Shown: positions 1 to 7,753 of the stretch, piece by piece
Position numbering within the stretch: position 1 is the first letter of the stretch
How the letters are laid out: every line of letters starts with the position of its first letter
Origin: Thermodesulfovibrionales bacterium
GTDB lineage: Bacteria > Nitrospirota > Thermodesulfovibrionia > Thermodesulfovibrionales > CALJEL01
Assembly (NCBI GenBank): GCA_026417875.1
Contig: JAOACK010000016.1
Span: 1-32,051 of the forward strand
Reading direction: 5' to 3'
DNA: 32,051 nucleotides
Made by a program: the position numbers and the translations under genes
The notes under the pieces: generated by a model
What the model saw: the letters and a program-made list of their open reading frames with translations, nothing else
The model's database searches: none
Told to the model about the DNA's origin: nothing

Positions 1-1
1 C

Positions 2-1897
2 CCTTACATATCTGAATGCACTGTGCTTCTTCTCTTCAGTACCACGGTGCAGTTCTGGGCTGCATGGAGGTTTCACAGGGCAGCATGGATTGCCTTAAGA
101 CACAAAACTGCAAACATGAATACACTTGTTAGTGTGGGTACCTTTTCAGCCTATATCTACAGTCTTATTGCAACCTTTTATCCATCCATATTCACAAGAG
201 GCGGTATGGAGCCTCATGTATATTATGAAACATCTTCTGTTATTATCACCCTTATACTTCTTGGAAGGCTTCTTGAGGCAAGGGCAAAGGCAAGGACTTC
301 TGAGGCCATAAGAAGGCTCATGGAACTCCAGCCAAAAACTGCAAAGGTTTTAAGAAACGGTGTTGAGATGGATATACCGGTTGAGGAGGTGATTCCAGGT
401 GATTTTGTAATAGTCAGACCAGGCGAGAGAATTCCAGTGGATGGAAAAATAATTGAGGGTTCATCTTCAGTGGATGAGTCAATGCTTACTGGGGAGAGCC
501 TGCCAGTAGAAAAATCCCCTGGTGATTCTGTTTATGGTGGCACTGTTAACAGGGCTGGCACATTTAAACTGATCGCCGAGAAGGTCGGTAAAGAAACCGT
601 ACTTTCAGGGATAATAAGACTTGTTGAAGAAGCACAGGGCAGCAGGGCACCCATTCAGGCGCTTGCTGACAGGGTGGCAGCAATCTTTGTACCTGCAGTG
701 ATCACTATTGCAATCATTACATTCATTATATGGTATGTTGCAGGTCCATCCTTTACACAGGCACTCATGAATTTTATTGCTGTTCTTATTATTGCCTGTC
801 CCTGTGCCCTTGGGCTTGCAACACCTACTGCTATTATGGTTGGTACTGGAATAGGTGCTGAAAGGGGAATTCTTATCAGAGATGCTCAGGCAATTGAGAT
901 AGCAGGAAAGGTCAATACAGTCGTTCTTGATAAGACAGGGACAATAACTAAAGGCAAACCCGAGGTTCTGGAGATTACCAATTTGAGCGAGTTCTCTGAT
1001 ATAGAGCTCATGAGGCTGGCTGCCTCTCTTGAGAGGCTATCGGAACATCCAGTTGCAAAGGCGATCGTGGATAAGGCATTGAGTATCTCAGGGCAGAATT
1101 CTATTATCCTTGAGGAACCTCTTTCTTTTAAGGTGGAACCCGGAGGTGGTGTTAGAGGAGAATTTCTGATAGGAGATAAGAAAAATGAGATGATAATCGG
1201 AAGTGCTGATTTCTTAAAAAATATGGGCATCGATATCTCTTCCTTAGTAACCTATGAAGAGGATATTTCAAAAAGGGCTATGTCTCCAGTCTTAATAGCC
1301 ATAAATAATAAGGTGAAGGGAATATTTGCCATTGCTGACCCAGTTAAGGAAGGCTCAAAGGAGGCTGTGGAGGCATTAAAAAATCTTTCGATAGACATAA
1401 TAATGATTACAGGTGATCATATGTTAACAGCAGAGGCAGTTGCGAAAAAGGTAGGTATAGAAAGATACTATGCAAGGGTAAAACCGGAAGAGAAATTACA
1501 GCTTATAAGGAAGCTTAAGGATGAAGGAAGAATAGTTGCAATGGTGGGTGATGGAATAAATGATGCACCAGCTCTGATGGAGGCACATGTGGGTATTGCC
1601 ATGGGCACAGGTACTGATATAGCAATGGAGTCGAGTCAGATCACTCTCATGCGGGGAGACTTAAAGAGTGTTGTGAGTGCAATTAAGCTCAGCAAGCTTA
1701 CAATTAAAACCATTAAGCAGAATCTCTTCTGGGCATTTATTTACAATATCACAGGAATACCAGTTGCAGCAGGAGTGCTCTATCCTTTTGGAGGTCCGCT
1801 GCTTAATCCCATGATAGCTTCTATTGCCATGGCGATGAGTTCAGTTAGTGTTGTTACCAATTCGCTAAGGCTCAGAAGAAAGGCAGCTGTGATTTAA
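2..1897 (+). CDS. copA: CPx-type (P1B) copper/heavy-metal-translocating ATPase, 5' end outside window
   Basis: This is a membrane P-type ATPase that exports a soft-metal cation, most likely Cu(I), using ATP. The frame is open to the left edge, so the N-terminal metal-binding domain(s) and first membrane helices lie outside; about 631 residues are visible. In the visible part the actuator TGES motif is near residue 163, the transmembrane metal-site CPC motif is at 266-268, the phosphorylated aspartate is in DKTGT (D310), followed by the P1B-specific SEHP motif and the hinge GDGINDAP. Two hydrophobic helices follow at the C-terminus. The CPC motif identifies the P1B class; Cu(I) versus Ag(I) cannot be separated here. 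A GTG at 23 is not a credible start because homology ([18 protein letters not shown]) continues upstream. Its TAA overlaps the stop of the convergent rnc gene. Confidence 0.93.
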   Translation, partial: PYISECTVLLLFSTTVQFWAAWRFHRAAWIALRHKTANMNTLVSVGTFSAYIYSLIATFYPSIFTRGGMEPHVYYETSSVIITLILLGRLLEARAKARTSEAIRRLMELQPKTAKVLRNGVEMDIPVEEVIPGDFVIVRPGERIPVDGKIIEGSSSVDESMLTGESLPVEKSPGDSVYGGTVNRAGTFKLIAEKVGKETVLSGIIRLVEEAQGSRAPIQALADRVAAIFVPAVITIAIITFIIWYVAGPSFTQALMNFIAVLIIACPCALGLATPTAIMVGTGIGAERGILIRDAQAIEIAGKVNTVVLDKTGTITKGKPEVLEITNLSEFSDIELMRLAASLERLSEHPVAKAIVDKALSISGQNSIILEEPLSFKVEPGGGVRGEFLIGDKKNEMIIGSADFLKNMGIDISSLVTYEEDISKRAMSPVLIAINNKVKGIFAIADPVKEGSKEAVEALKNLSIDIIMITGDHMLTAEAVAKKVGIERYYARVKPEEKLQLIRKLKDEGRIVAMVGDGINDAPALMEAHVGIAMGTGTDIAMESSQITLMRGDLKSVVSAIKLSKLTIKTIKQNLFWAFIYNITGIPVAAGVLYPFGGPLLNPMIASIAMAMSSVSVVTNSLRLRRKAAVI

Positions 1898-2604
1898 TAT
1901 TTTTCATGCATTTTCTTAATCGCTATTTTTGCTGCCTCTGTCTGTGCCTCTTTCTTACTTTTTCCAGAACCTGTTCCGAAGAATTCACCATTAATGTATA
2001 TATTTACTGTAAAAACCTTTTTATGTTCTGCTCCGTGCTCTGCTATGATCTTATATTCAGGAAGTTTTCCGTATCTTTCAAGAGAGAGTTTCTGGAGCTC
2101 TGATTTTGGATCGAGTATTAAATCTGCTGAGGTCAATTCTTCAAATTTTCTTCTGAAAAGTCTTGATATCAGTTCTCTTGCATCTTCTAGACCACCATCA
2201 AGGAATACAGCACCAATCAGTGCCTCCAGACAGTCAGCAAGTATTGAGCTCTTCTGTCTTCCGCCTGTATGTTCCTCTCCCTTGCCAAGTAATAAATACT
2301 CTCCGAGAAAGAGTCCTTTTGCTATTTCAAAGAGCACGGATTCCTTTACCAGATAGGCCTTGAGGCTCGCCAGTCTTGATTCATCCTCTTCAGGAAATCT
2401 CCTGAAGAGATATTCTGATATTATAAGACCGAGAACAGCATCTCCCAAGAATTCCAGCCTTTCATTATAAAAAGGAGAGTCTTCAGGTCTTTCGTTATGG
2501 AAGGATTTATGTGTAAGGGCCTCCATCAGGAGGGCCCTGTTTTTAAAGGAATAACCTAAGGAATTTTCAAGCTCCTGAAAATTTTTTAAAGATGAGGCAG
2601 GCAT
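1894..2604 (-). CDS. rnc: Ribonuclease III
   Basis: This double-strand-specific endoribonuclease processes rRNA precursors and structured mRNAs. From the chosen ATG it is 236 residues, normal for the family. The N-terminal nuclease domain carries the signature [13 protein letters not shown] and the second acidic cluster [15 protein letters not shown], and a C-terminal double-stranded-RNA-binding domain starts at about DPKSELQKL. The frame is open further upstream (to 2709), but those extra 35 residues lie antiphase inside fabF and look like out-of-frame fabF sequence. The ATG at 2604 follows a GGTGG-like site and gives the usual N-terminus. It overlaps the end of fabF by 38 nt, so translation is probably coupled. 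It is the last gene of the fabG-acpP-fabF-rnc operon. Confidence 0.93.
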   Translation of the reverse strand: MPASSLKNFQELENSLGYSFKNRALLMEALTHKSFHNERPEDSPFYNERLEFLGDAVLGLIISEYLFRRFPEEDESRLASLKAYLVKESVLFEIAKGLFLGEYLLLGKGEEHTGGRQKSSILADCLEALIGAVFLDGGLEDARELISRLFRRKFEELTSADLILDPKSELQKLSLERYGKLPEYKIIAEHGAEHKKVFTVNIYINGEFFGTGSGKSKKEAQTEAAKIAIKKMHEKY

Positions 2605-3814
2605 TTGTTCCACCAAATCCAAAGGAATTGGATATGGCACAATTAACCTCTCTATGTCTCGCCTTATTGGGTACATAATCAAGGTCACAAACAGGGTCAG
2701 GTTTTTCAAGATTTATTGTTGGAGGGATAAGATTGTTATAAATACTCAGTATTGTTATTACTGCCTCGACTCCACCTGCTGCTCCAAGCAGATGGCCTGT
2801 CATGGATTTTGTTGAACTTACAGCAAGCCTGTAGGCATGCTCTCCAAAGACCTTTTTTATTGCCATGGTTTCGAGCTCATCTCCATATTTTGTTGATGTG
2901 CCATGAGCATTAATATAATCAACTTCTTCAGGCTTTATACATGCATCCTTAAGTGCAGCTTCCATACATCTAGCCGCACCCTCTCCTTCGGGAGCAGGTG
3001 AGGTGATATGGTAGGCGTCACCGCTCATTCCGTAGCCGATGATTTCTGCGTATATCCTTGCCCCTCTTTTTAAGGCATGTTCGAGCTCTTCAAGAATCAC
3101 TATTCCAGCACCCTCTCCCATCACAAAGCCATCCCTGTCAATATCAAAAGGTCTGCTTGCCCTCTCAGGTTCATCATTTCTTGTTGAAAGGGCTTTCATA
3201 GCAGTGAAACCAGCTATACCCATTGGAGTAATTACGGCCTCTGTACCGCCAGCAATCATGGCATCAGCTTCACCACGCTGAATGATCCTGAAGGCATCTC
3301 CTATGGAATGGCTTCCTGTTGCACAGGCTGTGCAAGGAGAAGAATTCGGTCCCTTAGCACCATATCTTATTGATACCTGTCCTGCAGCCAGGTTGATTAT
3401 AATCATTGGAATAAAGAAAGGAGATATCCTTCTGTGCCCCTTCTCAAGGAGGGTTCTGTGATAATGTTCTATCATGGGCAGTCCTCCCATACCAGAACCT
3501 ATTATCACACCAACCCTTTGAGCATTCTCAGGAGTTATTTTAAGGCCTGAGTCCTTCATTGCCATTTCTGCGGCCGCAATAGCAAAGTGTATGAACCTGT
3601 CCATCTTTTTTATCTCTTTCTGTTCAATATAATTAGAGGGATCAAAATTCTTTACCTCAGCAGCAATCTGGACAGGATAGCTGGATGCATCAAAGAGAGT
3701 TATTTTACCAACACCAGATTTTCCCTGAATAAGAGCCTCCCATGTCTCCGAGACTCCTATTCCCAGAGGTGTAACCAGACCCAGACCTGTAACAACTACC
3801 CTTCTTTTTTCCAT
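2567..3814 (-). CDS. fabF: 3-oxoacyl-[acyl-carrier-protein] synthase II
   Basis: This cytoplasmic beta-ketoacyl-ACP synthase condenses malonyl-ACP with a growing acyl-ACP in fatty-acid elongation. At 415 residues it has the family's normal length. The catalytic Cys-His-His triad is visible: C164 in [11 protein letters not shown]304 in [11 protein letters not shown] and H341 in [13 protein letters not shown]; the glycine-rich C-terminus [11 protein letters not shown] is also typical. It starts 7 nt after acpP ends, the carrier protein it works on, and its 3' end overlaps rnc. FabB and FabF share the triad; length and sequence style favour FabF. Confidence 0.95.
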   Translation of the reverse strand: MEKRRVVVTGLGLVTPLGIGVSETWEALIQGKSGVGKITLFDASSYPVQIAAEVKNFDPSNYIEQKEIKKMDRFIHFAIAAAEMAMKDSGLKITPENAQRVGVIIGSGMGGLPMIEHYHRTLLEKGHRRISPFFIPMIIINLAAGQVSIRYGAKGPNSSPCTACATGSHSIGDAFRIIQRGEADAMIAGGTEAVITPMGIAGFTAMKALSTRNDEPERASRPFDIDRDGFVMGEGAGIVILEELEHALKRGARIYAEIIGYGMSGDAYHITSPAPEGEGAARCMEAALKDACIKPEEVDYINAHGTSTKYGDELETMAIKKVFGEHAYRLAVSSTKSMTGHLLGAAGGVEAVITILSIYNNLIPPTINLEKPDPVCDLDYVPNKARHREVNCAISNSFGFGGTNACLIFKKFSGA

Positions 3815-3821
3815 GACTTAA

Positions 3822-4055
3822 TCAGGCGTTAGAGGTTTTTTTCTTAATATACTCTATTGCATCCTTAACCTTTACAATCTTTTCTGCATCTTCATCAGGG
3901 ATCTCAATATTAAAGGCCTCTTCAAAAGCCATGACAAGCTCCACCGTGTCAAGCGAGTCTGCACCGAGATCCTCTACAAAGGAAGACTCAGGAGTGATAT
4001 CAGCAGGATTCACTCCAAGTTGTTTTGCTATAATTTCCTTTACCTTCTCTTCCAT
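3822..4055 (-). CDS. acpP: Acyl carrier protein
   Basis: This small acidic carrier holds acyl chains on a 4'-phosphopantetheine arm. It has 77 residues, the usual length. The modified serine is S34 in the [18 protein letters not shown] motif, followed by the acidic helix [10 protein letters not shown] good ribosome-binding site (GGAGG) precedes the ATG. It lies between fabG and fabF. The 82 nt separating it from fabG hold two hairpins that may adjust acpP output relative to fabG. Confidence 0.96.
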   Translation of the reverse strand: MEEKVKEIIAKQLGVNPADITPESSFVEDLGADSLDTVELVMAFEEAFNIEIPDEDAEKIVKVKDAIEYIKKKTSNA

Positions 4056-4088
4056 TAAAACACCTCCAGAATTTTTAGAAAAATATGA

Positions 4089-4103
4089 GCACCCTTAAGG
4101 TGC
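4089..4103 (-). promoter_or_regulatory. Hairpin between fabG and acpP, followed by a T-rich stretch
   Basis: In the direction of transcription this is a 5-bp stem (GCACC/GGTGC) with a 5-nt loop, followed closely by TCATATTTTTCT. It resembles a weak Rho-independent terminator. Because acpP lies immediately downstream in the same operon, partial termination or an RNA-processing site is more likely than full termination. This is inference; only the inverted repeat and the T-rich stretch are visible. Confidence 0.5.
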
Positions 4104-4114
4104 CCTGAGATTTC

Positions 4115-4131
4115 AAGAGGCTAAGCCTCTT
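4115..4131 (-). promoter_or_regulatory. Strong hairpin just downstream of fabG
   Basis: A perfect 7-bp inverted repeat (AAGAGGC, 3-nt loop, GCCTCTT) begins 7 nt after the fabG stop codon. No U-run follows it on either strand, so it is not a classical terminator. It could stabilise the fabG 3' end after processing or act with the second hairpin at 4089-4103. Confidence 0.5.
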
Positions 4132-4137
4132 ATATGA

Positions 4138-4887
4138 CTACATATACATTCCGCCATTAACATGAATAACCTGACCGGTTATATATCCTGAAAGAGGTGA
4201 TGCGAGAAAAACCACTGCATTGGCCACATCCTCAACTGTACCGAACCTTCCAAGGGGTATTGCTTTAAGCATCTCTGCTTTAACATTTTCAGGTAATGCC
4301 TCTGTCATTTTTGTCATAATGAATCCCGGAGCTACTGCATTGACTGTGATATTTCTGCTTGCATATTCCTTCGCAATAGTCTTTGTTAGACCAACCATAC
4401 CGGACTTTGATGCGCTGTAATTAGCCTGTCCGGGGTTTCCCATAAAGGCAACCACGGAGGCTATATTTATTATCCTTCCATACCTCTGCCGGGACATGAC
4501 CTTTACAGCCTCTCTTGAGCATAGAAACACACTCTTAAGATTAATTGCAATCACTGAATCCCAGTCTTCCTCCTTCATTCTGACAAGCAGGGCATCTCTT
4601 GTAATGCCTGCATTATTTACAAGTATATCAATCCTCGTCATTTTTTCAATTATTTCCTTAAATGCCCTTTCCACATCTTCACTTTTTGAGACATCAAATG
4701 AAAGGTCATAGGCACTTACACCAAAATTAGAAGCTATTTCTTCTGCAGTCCTCTTTGCCTCCTCAGCAATGATATCGCATATGACAACAGAAGCTCCTTT
4801 TTTAGCAAGGGCCTCTGCAATTGCCCTTCCTATACCTCTTGCAGCACCTGTAACAACTGCTACCTGGTCTTTGAATTCCTTTTCCAT
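4138..4887 (-). CDS. fabG: 3-oxoacyl-[acyl-carrier-protein] reductase
   Basis: This NADPH-dependent short-chain dehydrogenase reduces beta-ketoacyl-ACP in fatty-acid synthesis. At 249 residues it has the normal FabG length. The Rossmann cofactor motif TGAARGIG is at 13-20, NNAG at 91-94 and the catalytic residues are N116, S144, Y157 and K161 (YSASK). It is the first gene of the operon. A GGAGG site precedes the ATG and a strong promoter lies about 40-70 nt upstream. Position next to acpP and fabF supports FabG rather than another SDR. Confidence 0.95.
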   Translation of the reverse strand: MEKEFKDQVAVVTGAARGIGRAIAEALAKKGASVVICDIIAEEAKRTAEEIASNFGVSAYDLSFDVSKSEDVERAFKEIIEKMTRIDILVNNAGITRDALLVRMKEEDWDSVIAINLKSVFLCSREAVKVMSRQRYGRIINIASVVAFMGNPGQANYSASKSGMVGLTKTIAKEYASRNITVNAVAPGFIMTKMTEALPENVKAEMLKAIPLGRFGTVEDVANAVVFLASPLSGYITGQVIHVNGGMYM

Positions 4888-4928
4888 TGGATTACATTTA
4901 CCTCCGCATATTTTATTATTTAGCCTTA

Positions 4929-4958
4929 ATTATAAAATAACTGATGAATTTTTGTCAC
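4929..4958 (-). promoter_or_regulatory. Sigma-70-type promoter of the fabG-acpP-fabF-rnc operon
   Basis: Reading the minus strand, a -35 box GTGACA (5 of 6 consensus; plus-strand 4953-4958) is followed by an 18-bp spacer and a perfect -10 box TATAAT (plus-strand 4929-4934). The predicted transcription start is about 35 nt upstream of the fabG ATG. Confidence 0.7.
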
Positions 4959-5073
4959 TTAATTAGGGCAAGCAGTAAAATGAATTTTTATTAATCCCGG
5001 TACATTTCTAAAAATTATAGTTCTAAAATGACATAATTTTATCGGATATTGTATTTCAAAGTCAATTTTAAGT

Positions 5074-5079
5074 TATAAT
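5074..5079 (+). promoter_or_regulatory. Possible -10 box upstream of the homocitrate-synthase-like gene
   Basis: A TATAAT hexamer sits 26 nt upstream of the ATG at 5105. No good -35 box is seen at 16-18 nt; TTGTAT at 5049-5054 has a 19-bp spacer. A strong AGGAGGT ribosome-binding site follows at 5094-5100. The 217-nt region from 4888 to 5104 holds this element and the divergent fabG promoter and nothing else I can support. Confidence 0.4.
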
Positions 5080-5104
5080 AAAAATACTTTTTCAGGAGGT
5101 CAAG

Positions 5105-6337
5105 ATGCCCAAGGTATATCTTATTGATGTAACAAACAGGGATGGTGTCCAGACATCAAGGATTCTTCTTCCCAAATTATCAAAAACCATGCTGAATCTC
5201 TATCTTGATGAGATGGGAGTTTATCAGAGTGAAATAGGTTTTCCAACGTTGAAGCATGAGGTCAATTATATAAACGCAAATCTCGAACTTGCTGAAATGG
5301 GCGTGATAAAAAGGCTTCACCTTGAGGGCTGGTGCAGGGCTGTGCCAGAGGATGTGGAACTAGCCTTCAAGAACTGTCCTGGCCTCAAGCATCTCAATAT
5401 CTCCATGTCAACATCAGATATAATGATTCAGGGAAAATGGCAGGGTAAGAAGACATGGAAGGACCTTCTTAAATCTGTTCTTGATGCCATAAAGGTTGCT
5501 AAAGACAAAGGAGTTCAAACCCTCGGAGTAAACGCCGAGGATGCCTCAAGAACAGAGCTTGATAGACTTATTGAGTTTATCATAGCTGCAAAAGAGGCAG
5601 GAGCTGACAGGTTTAGATACTGTGATACCCTTGGTGCTGATGACCCGATTACCATCTATGAAAGGATAAAAGCCCTTGCCCTTGCTACAAAGTTTCCAAT
5701 CGAGATGCACTGCCATAATGACCTTGGAATGGCAGAGGCTGTCTCTGTTGCAGGAGCTCAGGGAGCAGTGGAGGCTGGCGTGGATGCCTATATAAATACA
5801 ACTGTGAATGGATATGGTGAGAGGGCAGGAAATTGCGATCTTGTATCAACTATCCTTGCCCTTAAGTTTTCTCATGGAGTGAAGGAAAAGCTTCACCTTG
5901 ATGAGCATGTAGACCTCAAGATGGCTTGGAAGATTTCAAAATATGCTTCCTATGCATTCAATCTTCCAATTCCTATAAATCAGCCTGGTGTGGGTGCAAA
6001 TGTCTTTGCACATGAATCAGGTATCCATGCAGATGGTGCTCTTAAAGACAGAAGAAATTATGAGCTCTTCGATCCAGAGGATGTAGGAAGAGGTGAACCA
6101 GAACTTCTTGAAACTGGTCGGGTAATAACAACTGGAGAATATGGAGGAATCAAGGGTTTCAGGTATGTCTATAGCAGGCTCGGCATTGAGTTTCATGATG
6201 ATAATGAGGCAAGGAGGATACTTGAACTTGTCCAGTATGCTAATCTTCATACGCAGAAACCCCTTACAGATGATGAACTCAGGTTCATTGCCAGGTATCC
6301 AGAGATAGTAAGGAAGATATTAACAGTTAATCCCTGA
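5105..6337 (+). CDS. Homocitrate synthase / 2-isopropylmalate synthase family protein
   Basis: This belongs to the acyl-CoA:2-oxoacid Claisen condensation family (HMGL-like TIM barrel), which includes homocitrate synthase (NifV), isopropylmalate synthase, citramalate synthase and Re-citrate synthase. RDGVQ is at 12-16, the metal-binding HCHND at H202/H204, NGYGERAGNCDL supplies a conserved Glu, and FAHESGIHADG closes the barrel. The 410 residues are too few for the C-terminal leucine-binding regulatory domain of a full LeuA (about 510), so a leucine-feedback LeuA is unlikely. The first strand reads DVTNRDGVQTSR rather than the commoner DTTLRDGEQ. No nif, leu or lys gene is adjacent, so the substrate is undecided. 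AGGAGGT precedes the ATG. Confidence 0.8.
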   Translation: MPKVYLIDVTNRDGVQTSRILLPKLSKTMLNLYLDEMGVYQSEIGFPTLKHEVNYINANLELAEMGVIKRLHLEGWCRAVPEDVELAFKNCPGLKHLNISMSTSDIMIQGKWQGKKTWKDLLKSVLDAIKVAKDKGVQTLGVNAEDASRTELDRLIEFIIAAKEAGADRFRYCDTLGADDPITIYERIKALALATKFPIEMHCHNDLGMAEAVSVAGAQGAVEAGVDAYINTTVNGYGERAGNCDLVSTILALKFSHGVKEKLHLDEHVDLKMAWKISKYASYAFNLPIPINQPGVGANVFAHESGIHADGALKDRRNYELFDPEDVGRGEPELLETGRVITTGEYGGIKGFRYVYSRLGIEFHDDNEARRILELVQYANLHTQKPLTDDELRFIARYPEIVRKILTVNP

Positions 6338-6444
6338 TCTGCATGGAGCCAGAGAGGTTATACATACTCAAAGCATTAAATATCAAAAATCTATCCATTC
6401 TCTCTTCATATGGTAAAAGGGGGCTTAATCCCTGAAACTTTATC

Positions 6445-7743
6445 ATGTGGTTTGAATTATTTATAATCTTACTTCTTATAATATTTAACGGCTTTTTTGC
6501 TGCCTCAGAGATTGCGGTTGTTACAGTAAGGCGATCAAGGGTAAAGCAGCTAATTGATGAAGGTAGAAAAAACGCAGAAATCCTCTTTGCCCTGAGGAAA
6601 AATCCGGATAGATTCCTTGCGACCATACAGATAGGTGTTACCATGGCAGGTGCCTTTGCCTCTGCCATAGGTGGTGCAGCGGCAGTTGAGATAATAAAAC
6701 CTGCTATACAACAATTACCTCTTCCTATGGTCTCTTATTATGCTGAGGCTATAGCAATTGCTATTGTTGTAGCCTTCATTACTTATATATCCCTTATATT
6801 CGGTGAACTGATTCCAAAGTCCATTGCCCTTGCCAATCCAGAAGGTATTGCCCTATTCGTTGCTCCTTTTATAGAAAAATTTTCAGAGATTACAAGTGCA
6901 GGTGTTAAACTTCTTACAAAAAGCACAGAGCTTATCTTGAAACCCTTTGGAAAAAAGGCTTTTACCGAAAGGGGATACATATCAGAAGAAGAGATAAAAT
7001 TGTTACTTGAAGAAGGGGGAGAGCAGGGCGTCTTTGAACCTGAGGAGAAAAAGCTAATCCACAGTGTCTTCGAATTTACTGATACCTTTGTAAAAGAGGT
7101 TATGATACCAGGACCTCAGATGGTTACCATTGGTATAAACATGAGTCCAGAAGAGGTGAAGGCTATTATTGCAGAAGAGAACTTTTCCCGTTATCCTGTC
7201 ACAGGAAAGGATCTCAATGATATTAGAGGTATACTTTATGCAAAGGATTTCTTTAATGTACTGAGCACATCAGGAACAGTGGATATCCGAAAGATTATAA
7301 AACCTCCTTTCTTCGTTCCGGAAACGATGAAGGTGAGCAGGCTCCTTAGAGAAATGCAGAAGAAAAGGATTCACATGGCGATTGTTATAGACGAATATGG
7401 AGCTGTGACGGGGCTGGTTACCCTCGAGGATCTCCTTGAGGAGATAGTGGGCGAAATAAGGGATGAGTATGATATCGAAAGTCCAGTGATTGAGCTTGGA
7501 GATGGGACACTCCTTATAGATGCCTCAATAAGTATTACGGATCTCAAAGAGGATTATTCCATTGAGCTTCCCGAGTCTCCTGAATACGAGACCCTCGGAG
7601 GCTTTATACTCACACACCTTCAAAGGATACCCGAGCAGAATGATGTGGTTGAGCTTGAAGGAATGAGGTTGAAGATAGTTGAGATGGTTGGTCAGAGGAT
7701 ATCAAAGGTTAAACTTGAAAGAAATAAGTTAATGAATAATTAA
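6445..7743 (+). CDS. CNNM/CorC-HlyC family CBS-domain membrane protein
   Basis: This integral membrane protein belongs to the family often annotated hemolysin-related or magnesium/cobalt efflux. Its 432 residues comprise an N-terminal DUF21/CNNM membrane domain (hydrophobic segments at about 4-20, 55-75 and 90-125, with FNGFFAASEIA), a CBS pair at about 205-325 (including HMAIVIDEYGAVTGLVTLEDLLEEIVGEI) and a C-terminal CorC_HlyC domain (about 345-425). The family is linked to Mg2+ export or Mg2+-dependent regulation; haemolysis is not implied. There is no good Shine-Dalgarno next to the ATG, although the N-terminus is typical. Its stop is 10 nt before malQ, so the two are probably co-transcribed. 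The 107 nt upstream hold no clear promoter. Confidence 0.88.
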   Translation: MWFELFIILLLIIFNGFFAASEIAVVTVRRSRVKQLIDEGRKNAEILFALRKNPDRFLATIQIGVTMAGAFASAIGGAAAVEIIKPAIQQLPLPMVSYYAEAIAIAIVVAFITYISLIFGELIPKSIALANPEGIALFVAPFIEKFSEITSAGVKLLTKSTELILKPFGKKAFTERGYISEEEIKLLLEEGGEQGVFEPEEKKLIHSVFEFTDTFVKEVMIPGPQMVTIGINMSPEEVKAIIAEENFSRYPVTGKDLNDIRGILYAKDFFNVLSTSGTVDIRKIIKPPFFVPETMKVSRLLREMQKKRIHMAIVIDEYGAVTGLVTLEDLLEEIVGEIRDEYDIESPVIELGDGTLLIDASISITDLKEDYSIELPESPEYETLGGFILTHLQRIPEQNDVVELEGMRLKIVEMVGQRISKVKLERNKLMNN

Positions 7744-7753
7744 GGGAGTCTAT

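Noticed and set aside
2605-2709. 35-residue N-terminal extension of RNase III
   Set aside because: It is out-of-frame fabF sequence; the ATG at 2604 gives the usual family N-terminus.
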